A DNA stretch of 64,000 nucleotides from Tachypleus tridentatus (GCF_004210375.1 NC_134837.1:154669310-154733309), one strand, 5' to 3'; positions 24,531 through 41,400 are shown, counted from the first letter of the stretch. The notes: generated from the letters alone by a model not told the origin. A program made the numbers and translations.

Positions 24531-27500
24531 CTCACTCTCCTACTCCTGTAATTTATAAACATTTCAGTATACACTCATCCTCCCTTCTCAACTTCCTTTA
24601 AATAATAAATATCTCAATATATATTGTTCCTCATACTAAATGCTCTGTACTAAAATTCTCAGTATACTTTTCCTCATACATTGTTTCTAAAGCTAAATGT
24701 TCTGAAACTAATAAAATAAATACTTTTCAATATACACTGTTCCTGTCTCTTCATGTCATGTTATTATTAAAGTTTTCAAGATACACTTTTCCTATCTCAC
24801 AATGTCTTGTAATTAATGAGCTTTTTAACATACATTTTTAATCTCTCTCAAAGTATTGTAATTTAGAAAATTTTAAAAATTCACTACTCCCCATTATCAA
24901 TGTCTTGTAATTAATAAGCTTTTAATATATACACAGTTAGTCACATTAAGTGTCCTAAAACAAATAAATCTTTCAGTATACACCATTCCTCACTCTTATA
25001 CTCCTGTAATTAATAATCCTTTGAATACACACTGTTCAACACTCTCAGTATCCTTTAACAAAGTTACAAAAACACACAGTTCTTCATTCCAATGTCCAAT
25101 AATTAATAAACGTTTCAATACACACTGTTTCTCTCTCTAAAGGTTCTGCAAACAATAAACTTTCAAACACACTATTCCTCATTCAAAATGACCTGTAATT
25201 AATAAACCTTGGAATACACACTGTTCAACACTCTCAGTATCCTTTAACTAATAAACTCTTCAATATACACCGTTCCTCACTATCAACGTCCTGTAATTAA
25301 CGAAACTTTTCAATATATACTCTTAGTCACTCCCAATGTTATCTTACTAATAAAGTTTTCAATATACACTCTTCCTCAATCCCAATATCCAATGATTAGC
25401 AACCTTTCAATGTACACTTTTCCTCGCTCTCAATGTCATTATATTAAAAAATATTTCAATATACACTGTTCCTAATTACCAATCTTATGTGATTAAGAAA
25501 GTTACAAAAACACAGTTCTTCATTGCCAATGTCCTATAATTAATAAACTTTTCAATACAAACTGTTTTTCTCTCTGAAAGTTCTGTTATCGAAACTTTCA
25601 AAACACACTATTCCTCATTCAAAATGACCTGTAACATATAAGCTTATCAAAATATACTATTAATCACTCTCAATGTCTTCTACCTAAAATCTTTTCAGTC
25701 TACATTATTCCTCACTCTAGTACTTCTGTAATTTATCAACTTTCGAATATACACTTATCCTCCCTCCTCAACATCCTTTAAAAAAATAAACATCTCAAAA
25801 TATACTGTTCCTCATACTAAATGTCCTATACTAAAGATACTTTTCCTCACACATTATTCTCACTCTATTAATCCTGTTTTTTATAAACATTCCAGTATAC
25901 ACTCATCCTCCCTTCTCAAAGTCCTTTGAAAATAAACATCTCAATATATACGGTTCCTCACACTAAATGCCCTGTACTAATTATACTTTTCCTCATACAT
26001 TGTTCCTAACTCTTATGTTCTGAAACTAATAAACTTTTCAATATACACTGTTCCTGTCACTTCATGTCCAGCAATTATTAAAGTTTTCAACATACACTTT
26101 TCCTATTTAAAATGTCTTGAAATTAATGAGCTTTTCAATATACATTGTTAATAACTCTCAAAGTACTGTAATTTAGAAAATTTTAAAATTCACTACTCTC
26201 CATTATCAATGTCTTGTAATTAATAAGATTTTAGTATATACACAGTTAGTCACTTCAAGTGTCCTAAAAAAATAAATCTTTCAGTATACACTATTCCTCA
26301 CTCTTAAACTCCTGTAATTAAAACCTTTGAATACACTGTTCAACACTCTCAGTATCCTTTAACAAAGTTACAAAAACACACAGTTCTTCATTGCCAATGT
26401 CCTATAATTAATAAACGTTTCAATACACACTGTTTCTCTCTCTAAAGGTTCTGTAAACAATAAACTTTCAAACACACTATTCCTCATTCAAAATGACCTG
26501 TAATTAATAAACCTTTGAATACACACTGTTCAACACTCTCAGTATCCTTTAACTAATAAACTCTTCAATATACACCGTTCCTCACTATCAACGTCCTGTA
26601 ATTAACGAAACTTTTCAATATACACTGATAGTCACCCCCAATGTTGTCTTACTAATAAAGTTTTCAATATCCACTCTTTCTCAATTCCAAAGTCAATAAT
26701 TAACAAACATTCCACTGTACACCTTTCCTCGCTCCTCAATCTCATTATATTAAGAAATATTTCAATATACACTGTTCCTTATTCCCATTCTAGCGTAATT
26801 AATAAAGTTACAAAAAAACACAGTTCTTCATTCCCAATATCCTATAATTAATACTTTTCAATATGCACTGTTCCTGTCTCTTCATGTCGTGTTATTATTA
26901 AAGTTTTCAAGATACACTTTTCCTATCTCACAATGTCTGGTAATTAATGGGCTTTTTAACATACATTTTTAATCACTCTCAAAGTATTGTAATTTAGAAA
27001 ATTTTAAAAATTCACTACTCCCCATTATCAATGTCTTGTAATTAATAAGCTTTTAATATATACACAGTTAGTCACATTTAGTCTCCTAAAACAAATAAAT
27101 CTTTCAGTGTACACTATTCCTAACTCTTAAACTCCTGTAATTAATAAACCTTTCAATACACACTGTTCAACACTCTCAGTATCCTTTAACTATAAAAATT
27201 CATCAATATACACCGTTCCTCACTCTCAAACTCTTGTAATTGATAAACTTCCCAATACACAATGTTCCACACTCTCAGCATCCTTTAACTAATAAACTCT
27301 TCAATATATACCATTGCTCACTCTCAATGTCCTGTAATCCTTTGAATACACACTGTTCAACACTCTCAGTATCCTTTAACAAAGTTACAAAAACACACAG
27401 TTCTTCATTGCCAATGTCCTATAATTAATAAACGTTTCAATACACACTGTTTCTCTCTCTAAAGGTTCTGTAAACAATAAACTTTCAAACACACTATTCC

Positions 27501-28495
27501 TCATTCAAAATGACCTGTAATTAATAAACCTTTGAATACACACTGTTCAACACTCTCAGTATCATTTAACTAATAAACTCTTCAATATACACCGTTCCTC
27601 ACTATCAACGTCCTGTAATTAACGAAACTTTTCAATATATACTGTTAGTCACTCCCAATGTTGTCTTACTAATAAAGTTTTCAATATACACTCTTCCTCA
27701 ATCCAAAGTCCAATAATTAACAAACCTTCCAGTGTACACCTTTCCTTGCTCTCAATCTCATTATATTAAGAAATATTTCAATATACACTGTTCCTAATTC
27801 CCATTCTAGCATAATTAATAAAGTTACAAAAAAACACAGTTCTTCATTCCCAATGACCTATAATTAATAAACTTTCAATACACACTGTTCCCCAGTCAAA
27901 ATGTCCTGCAACATATTAGCTTATCAAAATATACTATTAATCACTCTCAATGTCTTATAACACAAAAACTTTTCAAGTATACATTATTCCTCACTCTCCT
28001 ACTCCTGTAATTTATAAACATTTCAGTATACACTCATCCTCCCTTCTCAACTTCCTTTAAATAATAAATATCTCAATATATATTGTTCCTCATACTAAAT
28101 GCTCTGTACTAAAATTTACTTTTCCTCATACATTGTTTCTAAAGCTAAATGTTCTGAAACTAATAAACTTTTCAATATACACTGTTCCTGTCTCTTCATG
28201 TCATGTTATTATTAAAGTTTTCAAGATACACTTTTCCTATCTCACAATGTCTTGTAATTAATGAGCTTTTTAACATACATTTTTAATCTCTCTCAAAGTA
28301 TTGTAATTTAGAAAATTTTAAAAATTCACTACTCCCCATTATCAATGTCTTGTAATTAATAAGCTTTTAATATATACACAGTTAGTCACATTAAGTGTCC
28401 TAAAACAAATAAATCTTTCAGTATACACTATTCCTCACTCTTAAACTCCTGTAATTAATAAACCTTTGAATACACACTGTTCAACACTCTCAGTA

Positions 28496-29480
28496 TCCTT
28501 TAGTTATTCTTCATTCCAATGTTATAATTAATAAACTTTCAATACACACTGTTTCTCTCTCAAAGGTTCTGCAAACAATAAACTTTCAAACACACTATTC
28601 CTCATCTCAAAATGACCTGTAATTAATAAACCTTTCAATACACAATGTTCAACACTCTCAGTATCCTTTAACTAATAAACTCTTCAATATACACCATTCC
28701 TCACTCTCAATGTCCTGTAATTAAAGAAACTTTTCAATATATACTGTTAGTCACTCCCAATGTTGTCTTACTAATAAAGTTTTCAATATACACTCTTCCT
28801 CAATCCCAATGTCCAATAATTAGCAACCTTTCAATGTACACTTTTCCTCGCTCTCAATGTCATTATATTAAAAAATATTTCAATATACACTGTTCCTAAT
28901 TACCAATCTTATGTGATTAATAAAGTTACAAAACACACAGTTCTTCATTGCCCAATGTCCTATAATTAATAAACTTTTCAATACAAACTGTTCCTGTCTC
29001 TGAATGTCGTGTTATCGAGAAACTTTTCAAGATACACTTTCCTATCTCACAATGTCTTGTAATTAATGACCTTTTTTAACATACATTTTAATCACTCTCA
29101 AATATTGTAATTTAGAAAATTTTAAAATTCACTCTCCCCATTATGTCTTGTAATTAAAAGCTTTTAATATATACAGTTAGTACATTATCTCCTAAAACAA
29201 ATAAATCTTTCAGTATACACTATTCCTAATCTTAAACTCCTTTCAATAAACCTTTCACACTGTTCCTCATTCCTCAATGATCCTTAATAAAAATAAACAT
29301 CAAAATATACTGTTCCTCACTCTCAATGTCTTATACTAAAGAACTTTTCAGTATACATTATTCCTCACTCTCAAAATCCTGTAATTTATAAACATTCCAG
29401 TATACACTCATCCTCCCTTCTCAACGTCCTTTGAAATAAACATCTCAATATATATTTTTCCTCATGTAAATGCCTCTATA
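28496..29480 (+). repeat. Patchwork region with shortened monomers
   Basis: Compared with 31,100-33,500 and 34,900-36,900, many monomers here are shortened by a few bases to about 20 bp, for example TTTAGTTATTCTTCATTCC near 28499, CACTCTCCCCATTATGTC near 29130, and ATACAGTTAGTACATTATCT near 29172. Order is preserved but lengths vary. Either real decay or a low-quality consensus. Confidence 0.55.
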
Positions 29481-32400
29481 CTTTTCCTCATACATTGTTT
29501 CCTAACTCTTTATGTTCTGAAACTAATAAACTTTTCAATATACACTGTTCCTGTCACTTCATGTCCAGTAATTATTAAAGTTTTCAACATATACTTTTCC
29601 TATTTCAAAATGTCTTGAAATTAATGAGCTTTTCAATATACATTGTTAATCACTCTCAAAGTATTGTAATTTAGAAAATTTTAAAATTCACTACTCCCCA
29701 TTATCAATGTCTTGTAATTAATAAGCTTTTAATATATACACAGTTAGTCACTTTAAGTGTCCTAAAATAAATAAATCTTTCAGTATACACTATTCCTCAC
29801 TCTTAAACTCCTGTAATTAATAATCCTTTGAATACACACTGTTCAACACTCTCAGTATCCTTTAACAAAGTTACAAAACACACAGTTCTTCATTCCAATG
29901 TCCTATAATTAATAAACGCGTTCAATACACACTGTTTCTCTCTCTAAAGGTTCTGTAAACAATAAACTTTCAAACACACTATTCCTCATTCAAAATGACC
30001 TGTAATTAATAAACCTTGGAATACACACTGTTCAACACTCTCAGTATCCTTTAACTAATAAACTCTTCAATATACACCATTCCTCACTATCAATTTCCTG
30101 TAATTAAAGAAACTTTTCAATATATACTGTTAGTCACTCCCAATGTTATCTTACTAATAAAGTTTTCAATATACACTCTTCCTCAATCCCAATATCAATA
30201 ATTAGCAACCTTTCAGTGTACACTTTTCCTCGCTCTCAATCTCATTATATTAAAAAATATTTCAATATACACTGTTCCTAATTCCCAATCTTATGTGATT
30301 AATAAAGTTACAAAACACACAGTTCTTCATTCCCAATGTCCTATAATTAATAAACTTTTCAATACAAACTGTTTTTCTCTGAAAGTTCTGTTATCGAGAA
30401 ACTTTCAAAACACACTATTCCTCATTCAAAATGACCTGTAACATATAAACATATCAAAATATACTATTAATCACTCTCAATGTCTTCTACCTAAAATCTT
30501 TTCAGTCTACATTATTCCTCACTCTCTAGTACTTCTGTAATTTATCAACTTTCAATATACACTTATCCTCCTCCTCAATGTCCTTTAAAAAATAAACATC
30601 TCAAAATATACTGTTCCTCATACTAAATGTCCTATACTAAAGATGCTTTTCCTCACACATTATTCCTCACTCTATTAATCCTGTTTTTATAAACATTCCA
30701 GTATACACTCATCCTCCCTTCTCAAAGTCCTTTGAAAATAAACATCTCAATATATACGGTTCCTCACACTAAATGCCCTGTACTAATTATACTTTTCCTC
30801 ATACATTGTTCCTAACTCTTTATGTTCTGAAACGAATAAACTTTTCAATATACACTGTTCCTGTCACTTCATGTCCAGCAATTATTAAAGTTTTCAACAT
30901 ATACTTTTCCTATTTAAAAATGTCTTGTAATTAATGAGCTTTTCAATATACATTGTTAATAACTCTCAAAGTACTGTAATTTAGAAAATTTTAAAATTCA
31001 CTACTCTCCATTATCAATGTCTTGTAATTAATAAGATTTTAATATATACACAGTTAGTCACTTCAAGTGTCCTAAAAAAAATAAATCTTTCAGTATACAC
31101 TATTCCTCACTCTTAAACTCCTGTAATTAAAAAACCTTTGAATACACTGTTCAACACTCTCAGTATCCTTTAACAAAGTTACAAAAAACACACAGTTCTT
31201 CATTGCCAATGTCCTATAATTAATAAACGTTTCAATACACACTGTTTCTCTCTCTAAAGGTTCTGTAAACAATAAACTTTCAAACACACTATTCCTCATT
31301 CAAAATGACCTGTAATTAATAAACCTTTGAATACACACTGTTCAACACTCTCAGTATCATTTAACTAATAAACTCTTCAATATACACCGTTCCTCACTAT
31401 CAGCGTCCTGTAATTAACTAAACTTTTCAATATATACTGTTAGTCACTCCCAATGTTGTCTTACTAATAAAGTTTTCAATATACACTCTTCCTCAATCCA
31501 AAGTCCAATAATTAACAAACCTTCCAGTGTACACCTTTCCTTGCTCTCAATCTCATTATATTAAGAAATATTTCAATATACACTGTTCCTAATTCCCATT
31601 CTAGCATAATTAATAAAGTTACAAAAAAACACAGTTCTTCATTCCCAATGACCTATAATTAATAAACTTTCAATACACACTGTTCCCCAGTCAAAATGTC
31701 CTGCAACATATTAGCTTATCAAAATATACTATTAATCACTCTCAATGTCTTATAACACAAAAACTTTTCAAGTATACATTATTCCTCACTCTCCTACTCC
31801 TGTAATTTATAAACATTTCAGTATACACTCATCCTCCCTTCTCAACTTCCTTTAAATAATAAATATCTCAATATATATTGTTCCTCATACTAAATGCTCT
31901 GTACTAAAATTTACTTTTCCTCATACATTGTTTCTAAAGCTAAATGTTCTGAAACTAATAAACTTTTCAATATACACTGTTCCTGTCTCTTCATGTCATG
32001 TTATTATTAAAGTTTTCAAGATACACTTTTCCTATCTCACAATGTCTTGTAATTAATGAGCTTTTTAACATACATTTTTAATCTCTCTCAAAGTATTGTA
32101 ATTTAGAAAATTTTAAAAATTCACTACTCCCCATTATCAATGTCTTGTAATTAATAAGCTTTTAATATATACACAGTTAGTCACATTAAGTGTCCTAAAA
32201 CAAATAAATCTTTCAGTATACACTATTCCTAACTCTAAAACTCCTGTAATTCATAATCCTTTGAATACACACTGTTCAACACTCTCAGTATCCTTTAACA
32301 AAGTTACAAAAACACACAGTTCTTCATTCCAATGTCCAATAATTAATAAACGTTTCAATACACACTGTTTCCTCTCTAAAGGTTCTGCAAACAATAAACT

Positions 32401-35400
32401 TTCAAACACACTATTCCTCATTCAAAATGACCTGTAATTAATAAACCTTGGAATACACACTGTTCAACACTCTCAGTATCCTTTAACTAATAAACTCTTC
32501 AATATACACCATTCCTCACTATCAATTTCCTGTAATTAAAGAAACTTTTCAATATATACTGTTAGTCACTCCCAATGTTATCTTACTAATAAAGTTTTCA
32601 ATATACACTCTTCCTCAATCCCAATATCCAACAATTAGCAACCTTCCAATGTACACTTTTCCTCGCTCTCAATGTCATTATATTAAAAAATATTTCAATA
32701 TACACTGTTCCTAATTACCAATCTTATGTGATTAAGAAAGTTACAAAAACACACAGTTCTGCATTGCCAATGTCCTATAATTAATAAACTTTTCAATACA
32801 AACTGTTTTTCTCTCTGAAAGTTCTGTTATCGAAAACTTTCAAAACACACTATTCCTCATTCAAAATGACCTGTAACATATAAACATCAAAATATACTAT
32901 TAATCACTCTCAATGTCTTCTACCTAAAATCTTTTCAGTCTACATTATTCCTCACTCTAGTACTTCTGTAATTTATCAACTTTCGAATATACACTTATCC
33001 TCCCTCCTCAACATCCTTTAAAAAATAAACATCTCAAAATATACTGTTCCTCATACTAAATGTCCTATACTAAAGATACTTTTCCTCACACATTATTCCT
33101 CACTCTATTAATCCTGTTTTTTATAAACATTCCAGTATACACTCATCCTCCCTTCTCAAAGTCCTTTGAAAATAAACATCTCAATATATACGGTTCCTCA
33201 CACTAAATGCCCTGTACTAATTATACTTTTCCTCATACATTGTTCCTAACTCTTAATGTTCTGAAACTAATTAACTTTTCAATATACACTGTTCCTGTCA
33301 CTTCATGTCCAGCAATTATTAAAGTTTTCAACATATACTTTTCCTATTTAAAATGTCTTGAAATTAATGAGCTTTTCAATATACATTGTTAATAACTCTC
33401 AAAGTACTGTAATTTAGAAAATTTTAAAATTCACTACTCTCATTATCAATGTCTTGTAATTAATAAGATTTTAGTATATACACAGTTAGTCACTTCAAGT
33501 GTCCTAAAAAAAATAAATCTTTCAGTATACACTATTCCTCACTCTTAAACTCCTGTAATTAAAAACCTTTGAATACACTGTTCAACACTCTCAGTATCCT
33601 TTAACAAAGTTACAAAACACACAGTTCTTCATTGCCAATGTCCTATAATTAATAAACGTTTCAATACACACTGTTTCTCTCTCTAAAGGTTCTGTAAACA
33701 ATAAACTTTCAAACACACTATTCCTCATTCAAAATGACCTGTAATTAATAAACCTTTGAATACACACTGTTCAACACTCTCAGTATCCTTTAACTAATAA
33801 ACTCTTCAATATACACCGTTCCTCACTATCAACGTCCTGTAATTAACGAAACTTTTCAATATACACTGATAGTCACCCCCAATGTTGTCTTACTAATAAA
33901 GTTTTCAATATCCACTCTTTCTCAATTCCAAAGTCAATAATTAACAAACATTCCACTGTACACCTTTCCTCGCTCTCAATCTCATTATATTAAGAAATAT
34001 TTCAATATACACTGTTCCTTATTCCCATTCTAGCGTAATTAATAAAGTTACAAAAAAACACAGTTCTTCATTCCCAATATCCTATAATTAATACTTTTCA
34101 ATATGCACTGTTCCTGTCTCTTCATGTCGTGTTATTATTAAAGTTTTCAAGATACACTTTTCCTATCTCACAATGTCTGGTAATTAATGGGCTTTTTTAA
34201 CATACATTTTAATCACTCTCAAAGTATTGTAATTTAGAAAATTTTAAAATTCACTACTCCCCATTATCAATGTCTTGTAATTAATAAGCTTTTAATATAT
34301 ACACAGTTAGTCACATTTAGTCTCCTAAAACAAATAAATCTTTCAGTGTACACTATTCCTAACTCTTAAACTCCTGTAATTAATAAACCTTTCAATACAC
34401 ACTGTTCAACACTCTCAGTATCCTTTAACTATAAAAATTCATCAATATACACCGTTCCTCACTCTCAAACTCTTGTAATTGATAAACTTCCCAATACACA
34501 ATGTTCCACACTCTCAGCATCCTTTAACTAATAAACTCTTCAATATATACCATTGCTCACTCTCAATGTCCTGTAATCCTTTGAATACACACTGTTCAAC
34601 ACTCTCAGTATCCATTAACAAAGTTACAAAAACACAGTTCTTCATTGCCAATGTCCTATAATTAATAAACGTTTCAATACACACTGTTTCTCTCTCTAAA
34701 GGTTCTGTAAACAATAAACTTTCAAACACACTATTCCTCATTCAAAATGACCTGTAATTAATAAACCTTTGAATACACACTGTTCAACACTCTCAGTATC
34801 ATTTAACTAATAAACTCTTCAATATACACCGTTCCTCACTATCAACGTCCTGTAATTAACGAAACTTTTCAATATATACTGTTAGTCACTCCCAATGTTG
34901 TCTTACTAATAAAGTTTTCAATATACACTCTTCCTGTATCCAAAGTCCAATAATTAACAAACCTTCCAGTGTACACCTTTCCTTGCTCTCAATCTCATTA
35001 TATTAAGAAATATTTCAATATACACTGTTCCTAATTCCCATTCTAGCATAATTAATAAAGTTACAAAAAAACACAGTTCTTCATTCCCAATGACCTATAA
35101 TTAATAAACTTTCAATACACACTGTTCCCCAGTCAAAATGTCCTGCAACATATTAGCTTATCAAAATATACTATTAATCACTCTCAATGTCTTATAACAC
35201 AAAAACTTTTCAAGTATACATTATTCCTCACTCTCCTACTCCTGTAATTTATAAACATTTCAGTATACACTCATCCTCCCTTCTCAACTTCCTTTAAATA
35301 ATAAATATCTCAATATATATTGTTCCTCATACTAAATGCTCTGTACTAAAATTTACTTTTCCTCATACATTGTTTCTAAAGCTAAATGTTCTGAAACTAA

Positions 35401-37035
35401 TAAACTTTTCAATATACACTGTTCCTGTCTCTTCATGTCATGTTATTATTAAAGTTTTCAAGATACACTTTTCCTATCTCACAATGTCTTGTAATTAATG
35501 AGCTTTTAACATACATTTTAATCTCTCTCAAAGTATTGTAATTTAGAAAATTTTAAAATTCACTACTCCCCATTATCAATGTCTTGTAATTAATAAGCTT
35601 TTAATATATACACAGTTAGTCACATTAAGTGTCCTAAAACAAATAAATCTTTCAGTATACACTATTCCTCACTCTTAAACTCCTGTAATTAATAAACCTT
35701 TGAATACACACTGTTCAACACTCTCAGTATCCTTTAACAAAGTTACAAAAACACACAGTTCTTCATTCCAATGTCCAATAATTAATAAACGTTTCAATAC
35801 ACACTGTTTCCTCTAAAGGTTCTGTAAACAATAAACTTTCAAACACACTATTCCTCATTCAAAATGACCTTCCCTTGGAATACACACTGTTCAACACTCT
35901 CAGTATCCTTTAACTAATAAACTCTTCAATATACACCATTCCTCACTATCAATGTCCTGTAATTAAAGAAACTTTTCAATATATACTGTTAGTCACTCCC
36001 AATGTTGCCTTACTAATAAAGTTTTCAATATACACTCTTCCTCAATCCCAATGTCCAATAATTAGCAACCTTCCAATGTACACTTTTCCTCGCTCTCAAT
36101 GTCATTATATTAAAAAATATTTCAATATACACTGTTCCTAATTACCAATCTTACATGATTAAGAAAGTTACAAAAAACACACAGTTCTTCATTGCCAATG
36201 TCCTATAATTAATAAACTTTTCAATACACACTGTTTCTCTCTCTAAAGTTCTGTTATCGAATAAACTTTCAAAACACACTATTCCTCATTCAAAATGACC
36301 TGTAATATAAAACTTATCAAAATATACTATTAATCACTCTCAATGTCTTCTACCTAAAATCTTTTCAGTCTACATTATTCCTCACTCTAGTACTTCTGTA
36401 ATTTATCAACTTTCAATATACACTTATCCTCCCTCCTCAACATCCTTAAAAAATAAACATCTCAAAATATACTGTTCCTCATACTAAATGTCCTATACTA
36501 AAGATACTTTTCCTCACACATTATTCCTCACTCTATTAATCCTGTTTTTTATAAACATTCCAGTATACACTCATCCTCCCTTCTCAAAGTCCTTTGAAAA
36601 TAAACATCTCAATATATATGGTTCCTCACACTAAATGCCCTGTACTAATTATACTTTTCCTCATACATTGTTCCTAACTCTTAATGTTCTGAAACGAATA
36701 AACTTTTCAATATACACTGTTCCTGTCACTTCATGTCCAGCAATTATTAAAGTTTTCAACATATACTTTTCCTATTTAAAAATGTCTTGAAATTAATGAG
36801 CTTTTCAATATACATTGTTAATAACTCTCAAAGTACTGTAATTTAGAAAATTTTAAAAATTCACTACTCTCCATTATCAATGTCTTGTAATTAATAAGAT
36901 TTTAATATATACACAGTTAGTCACTTCAAGTGTCCTAAAAAAATAAATCTTTCAGTATACACTATTCCTCACTCTTAAACTCCTGTAATTAAAAAACCTT
37001 TGAATACACTGTTCAACACTCTCAGTATCCTTTAA

Positions 37036-38460
37036 CAAAGTTACTTCTTCAAATGTCCTATAATTAATAAACGTTTCCACACTTTCTCTCTCTAAAGGTT
37101 CTGTAAACAATAAACTTTCAAACACTTTCAAATGACCTGTAATTAATAAACCTTTGAATACACACTGTTCAACACTCTCAGTATCCTTTAACTAATAAAC
37201 TCTTCAATATACACCGTTCCTCACTATCAACGTCCTGTAATTAAAGAAACTTTTCAATATACACTGATAGTCACCCCCAATGTTGTCTTACTAATAAAGT
37301 TTTCAATATCCACTCTTTCTCAATTCCAAAGTCCAATAATTAACAAACATTCCACTGTACACCTTTCCTCGCTCTCAATCTCATTATATTAAGAAATATT
37401 TCAATATACACTGTTCCTTATTCCCATTCTAGCGTAATTAATAAAGTTACAAAAAACACAGTTCTTCATTCCCAATATCCTATAATTAATACTTTTCAAT
37501 ATCCACTGTTCTTGTCTCTTCATGTTGTGTAATTATTAAAGTTTTCAAGATACACTTTTCCTATCTCACAATGTCTTGTAATTAATGAGCTTTTTAACAT
37601 ACATTTTTAATCACTCTCAAAGTATTGTAATTTAGAAAATTTTAAAAATTCACTACTCCCCATTATCAATGTCTTGTAATTAATAAGCTTTTAATATATA
37701 CACAGTTAGTCACATTTAGTCTCCTAAAACAAATAAATCTTTCAGTATACACTATTCCTCACTCTTAAACTCCTGTAATTAATAAACCTTTGAATACACA
37801 CTGTTCAACACTCTCAGTATCCTTTAACAAATACACCGTTACTCTTGTAATTGATAAACACACAGTTCTTCATTATATACCAATGTCCTTTGAATAATTA
37901 ATAAAACGTTTTCAATACACACTGTTTCTCTCTCTAAAGGTTCTGTAAACAATAAACTTTCAAACACACTATTCCTCATTCAAAATGACCTGTAATTAAT
38001 AAACCTTTGAATACACACTGTTCAACACTCTCAGTATCATTTAACTACTCTTCAATATCCTTTAACTAATAAACTCTTCAATATACACCTCCCAATTCAC
38101 TCACTATCAATCCAATAATCCCTGTAATTAATTATATTAAACTTTTCAATATATACTTCTTAGTCACTCCCAATGTTATCTTACTAATAAAGTTTTCAAT
38201 ATACACTCTTCCTCAATCCAAAACTTTTCAAGTATCATTATTCAACAATTATAAACATTTCAGTATACAATCCTTTCAATGTCCACTTATATATTGCCTC
38301 ATACTAAATGTCTGTACTAAAATTTACTTTCCTCATTAAAAAATGTTCTATAATTCAATATACACTGTTCCTGTCTAATGTTACCATTCTTATGTACACT
38401 TTTCCTATCTCACAATGTCTTGTATTAATGAACAGTATTGTAATTTAAAAATTTTAAAAA
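37036..38460 (+). repeat. Patchwork and collapsed HOR segment
   Basis: Fragments of different monomers are joined within 10-30 bases (37036-37135, 37828-37915, 38040-38150, 38219-38445). The landmark interval here (37286 to 38175 to 38895) is shorter than the usual A-B-C spacing, so most of a B block is missing or compressed. Flanking HOR copies are clean. Confidence 0.6.
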
Positions 38461-41400
38461 TTCACTACTCCCCATTATCAATGTCTTGTAATTAATAAGC
38501 TTTTAATATATACACAGTTAGTCACATTAAGTGTCCTAAAACAAATAAATCTTTCAGTATACACCATTCTCACTCTTATACTCCTGTAATACCTTTGAAT
38601 ACACACTGTTCAACACTCTCAGTATCCTTTAACAAAGTTAAAAAACACACAGTTCTTCATTCCAATGTCCAATAATTAATAAACTTTCAAACACACTGTT
38701 TCTCTCTCTAAAGGTTCTGCAAACAATAAACTTTCATTCCTCATTCAAAATGACCTGTAATTAATAAACCTTGGAATACACACTGTTCAACACTCTCAGT
38801 ATCCTTTAACTAATAAACTCTTCAATATACACCATTCCTCACTATCAATAATTAAAGAAACTTTTCAATATATACTCTTAGTCACTCCCAATGTTATCTT
38901 ACTAATAAAGTTTTCAATATACACTCTTCCTCAATCCCAATATCCAACAATTAGCAACCTTTCAATGTACACTTTTCCTCGCTCTCAATGTCATTATATA
39001 TTAAAAAATATTTCAATATACACTGTTCCTAATTACCAATCTTATGTGATTAATAAAGTTACAAAAAACACAGTTCTTCATTGCCAATGTCCTATAATTA
39101 ATAAACTTTTCAATACAAACTGTTTTTCTCTCTGAAAGTTCTGTTATCGAAAACTTTCAAACACACTATTCCTCATTCAAAATGACCTGTAACATATAAG
39201 CTTATCAAAATATACTATTAATCACTCTCAATGTCTTCTACCTAAAATCTTTTCAGTCTACATTATTCCTCACTCTAGTACTTCTGTAATTTATCAACTT
39301 TCGAATATACACTTATCCTCCCTCCTCAACATCCTTTAAAAAATAAACATCTCAAAATATACTGTTCCTCATACTAAATGTCCTATACTAAAGATACTTT
39401 TCCTCACACATTATTCCTCACTCTATTAATCCTGTAATTTTATAAACATTCCAGTATACACTCATCCTCCCTTCTCAAAGTCCTTTGAAAATAAACATCT
39501 CAATATATACGGTTCCTCACACTAAATGCCCTGTACTAATTATACTTTTCCTCATACATTGTTCCTAACTCTTTATGTTCTGAAACGAATAAACTTTTCA
39601 ATATACACTGTTCCTGTCACTTCATGTCCAGCAATTATTAAAGTTTTCAACATATACTTTTCCTATTTAAAAATGTCTTGAAATTAATGAGCTTTTCAAT
39701 ATACATTGTTAATAACTCTCAAAGTACTGTAATTTAGAAAATTTTAAAAATTCACTACTCTCCATTATCAATGTCTTGTAATTAATAAGATTTTAGTATA
39801 TACACAGTTAGTCACTTCAAGTGTCCTAAAAAAAATAAATCTTTCAGTATACACTATTCCTCACTCTTAAACTCCTGTAATTAAAAAACCTTTGAATACA
39901 CTGTTCAACACTCTCAGTATCCTTTAACAAAGTTACAAAAACACACAGTTCTTCATTGCCAATGTCCTATAATTAATAAACGTTTCAATACACACTGTTT
40001 CTCTCTCTAAAGGTTCTGTAAACAATAAACTTTCAAACACACTATTCCTCATTCAAAATGACCTGTAATTAATAAACCTTTGAATACACACTGTTCAACA
40101 CTCTCAGTATCCTTTAACTAATAAACTCTTCAATATACACCGTTCCTCACTATCAACGTCCTGTAATTAACGAAACTTTTCAATATACACTGATAGTCAC
40201 CCCCAATGTTGTCTTACTAATAAAGTTTTCAATATCCACTCTTTCTCAATTCCAAAGTCCAATAATTAACAAACATTCCACTGTACACCTTTCCTCGCTC
40301 TCAATCTCATTATATTAAGAAATATTTCAATATACACTGTTCCTTATTCCCATTCTAGCGTAATTAATAAAGTTACAAAAAACACAGTTCTTCATTCCCA
40401 ATATCCTATAATTAATACTTTTCAATATGCACTGTTCCTGTCTCTTCATGTCGTGTTATTATTAAAGTTTTCAAGATACACTTTTCCTATTTCACAATGT
40501 CTGGTAATTAATGGGCTTTTTAACATACATTTTAATCACTCTCAAAGTATTGTAATTTAGAAAATTTTAAAATTCACTACTCCCCATTATCAATGTCTTG
40601 TAATTAATAAGCTTTTAATATATACACAGTTAGTCACATTTAGTCTCCTAAAACAAATAAATCTTTCAGTGTACACTATTCCTAACTCTTAAACTCCTGT
40701 AATTAATAAACCTTTCAATACACACTGTTCAACACTCTCAGTATCCTTTAACTATAAAAATTCATCAATATACACCGTTCCTCACTCTCAAACTCTTGTA
40801 ATTGATAAACTTCCCAATACACAATGTTCCACACTCTCAGCATCCTTTAACTAATAAACTCTTCAATATATACCATTGCTCACTCTCAATGTCCTGTAAT
40901 CCTTTGAATACACACTGTTCAACACTCTCAGTATCCTTTAACAAAGTTACAAAAACACACAGTTCTTCATTGCCAATGTCCTATAATTAATAAACGTTTC
41001 AATACACACTGTTTCTCTCTCTAAAGGTTCTGTAAACAATAAACTTTCAAACACACTATTCCTCATTCAAAATGACCTGTAATTAATAAACCTTTGAATA
41101 CACACTGTTCAACACTCTCAGTATCATTTAACTAATAAACTCTTCAATATACACCGTTCCTCACTATCAACGTCCTGTAATTAACGAAACTTTTCAATAT
41201 ATACTGTTAGTCACTCCCAATGTTGTCTTACTAATAAAGTTTTCAATATACACTCTTCCTCAATCCAAAGTCAATAATTAACAAACCTTCCAGTGTACAC
41301 CTTTCCTTGCTCTCAATCTCATTATATTAAGAAATATTTCAATATACACTGTTCCTAATTCCCATTCTAGCATAATTAATAAAGTTACAAAAAAACACAG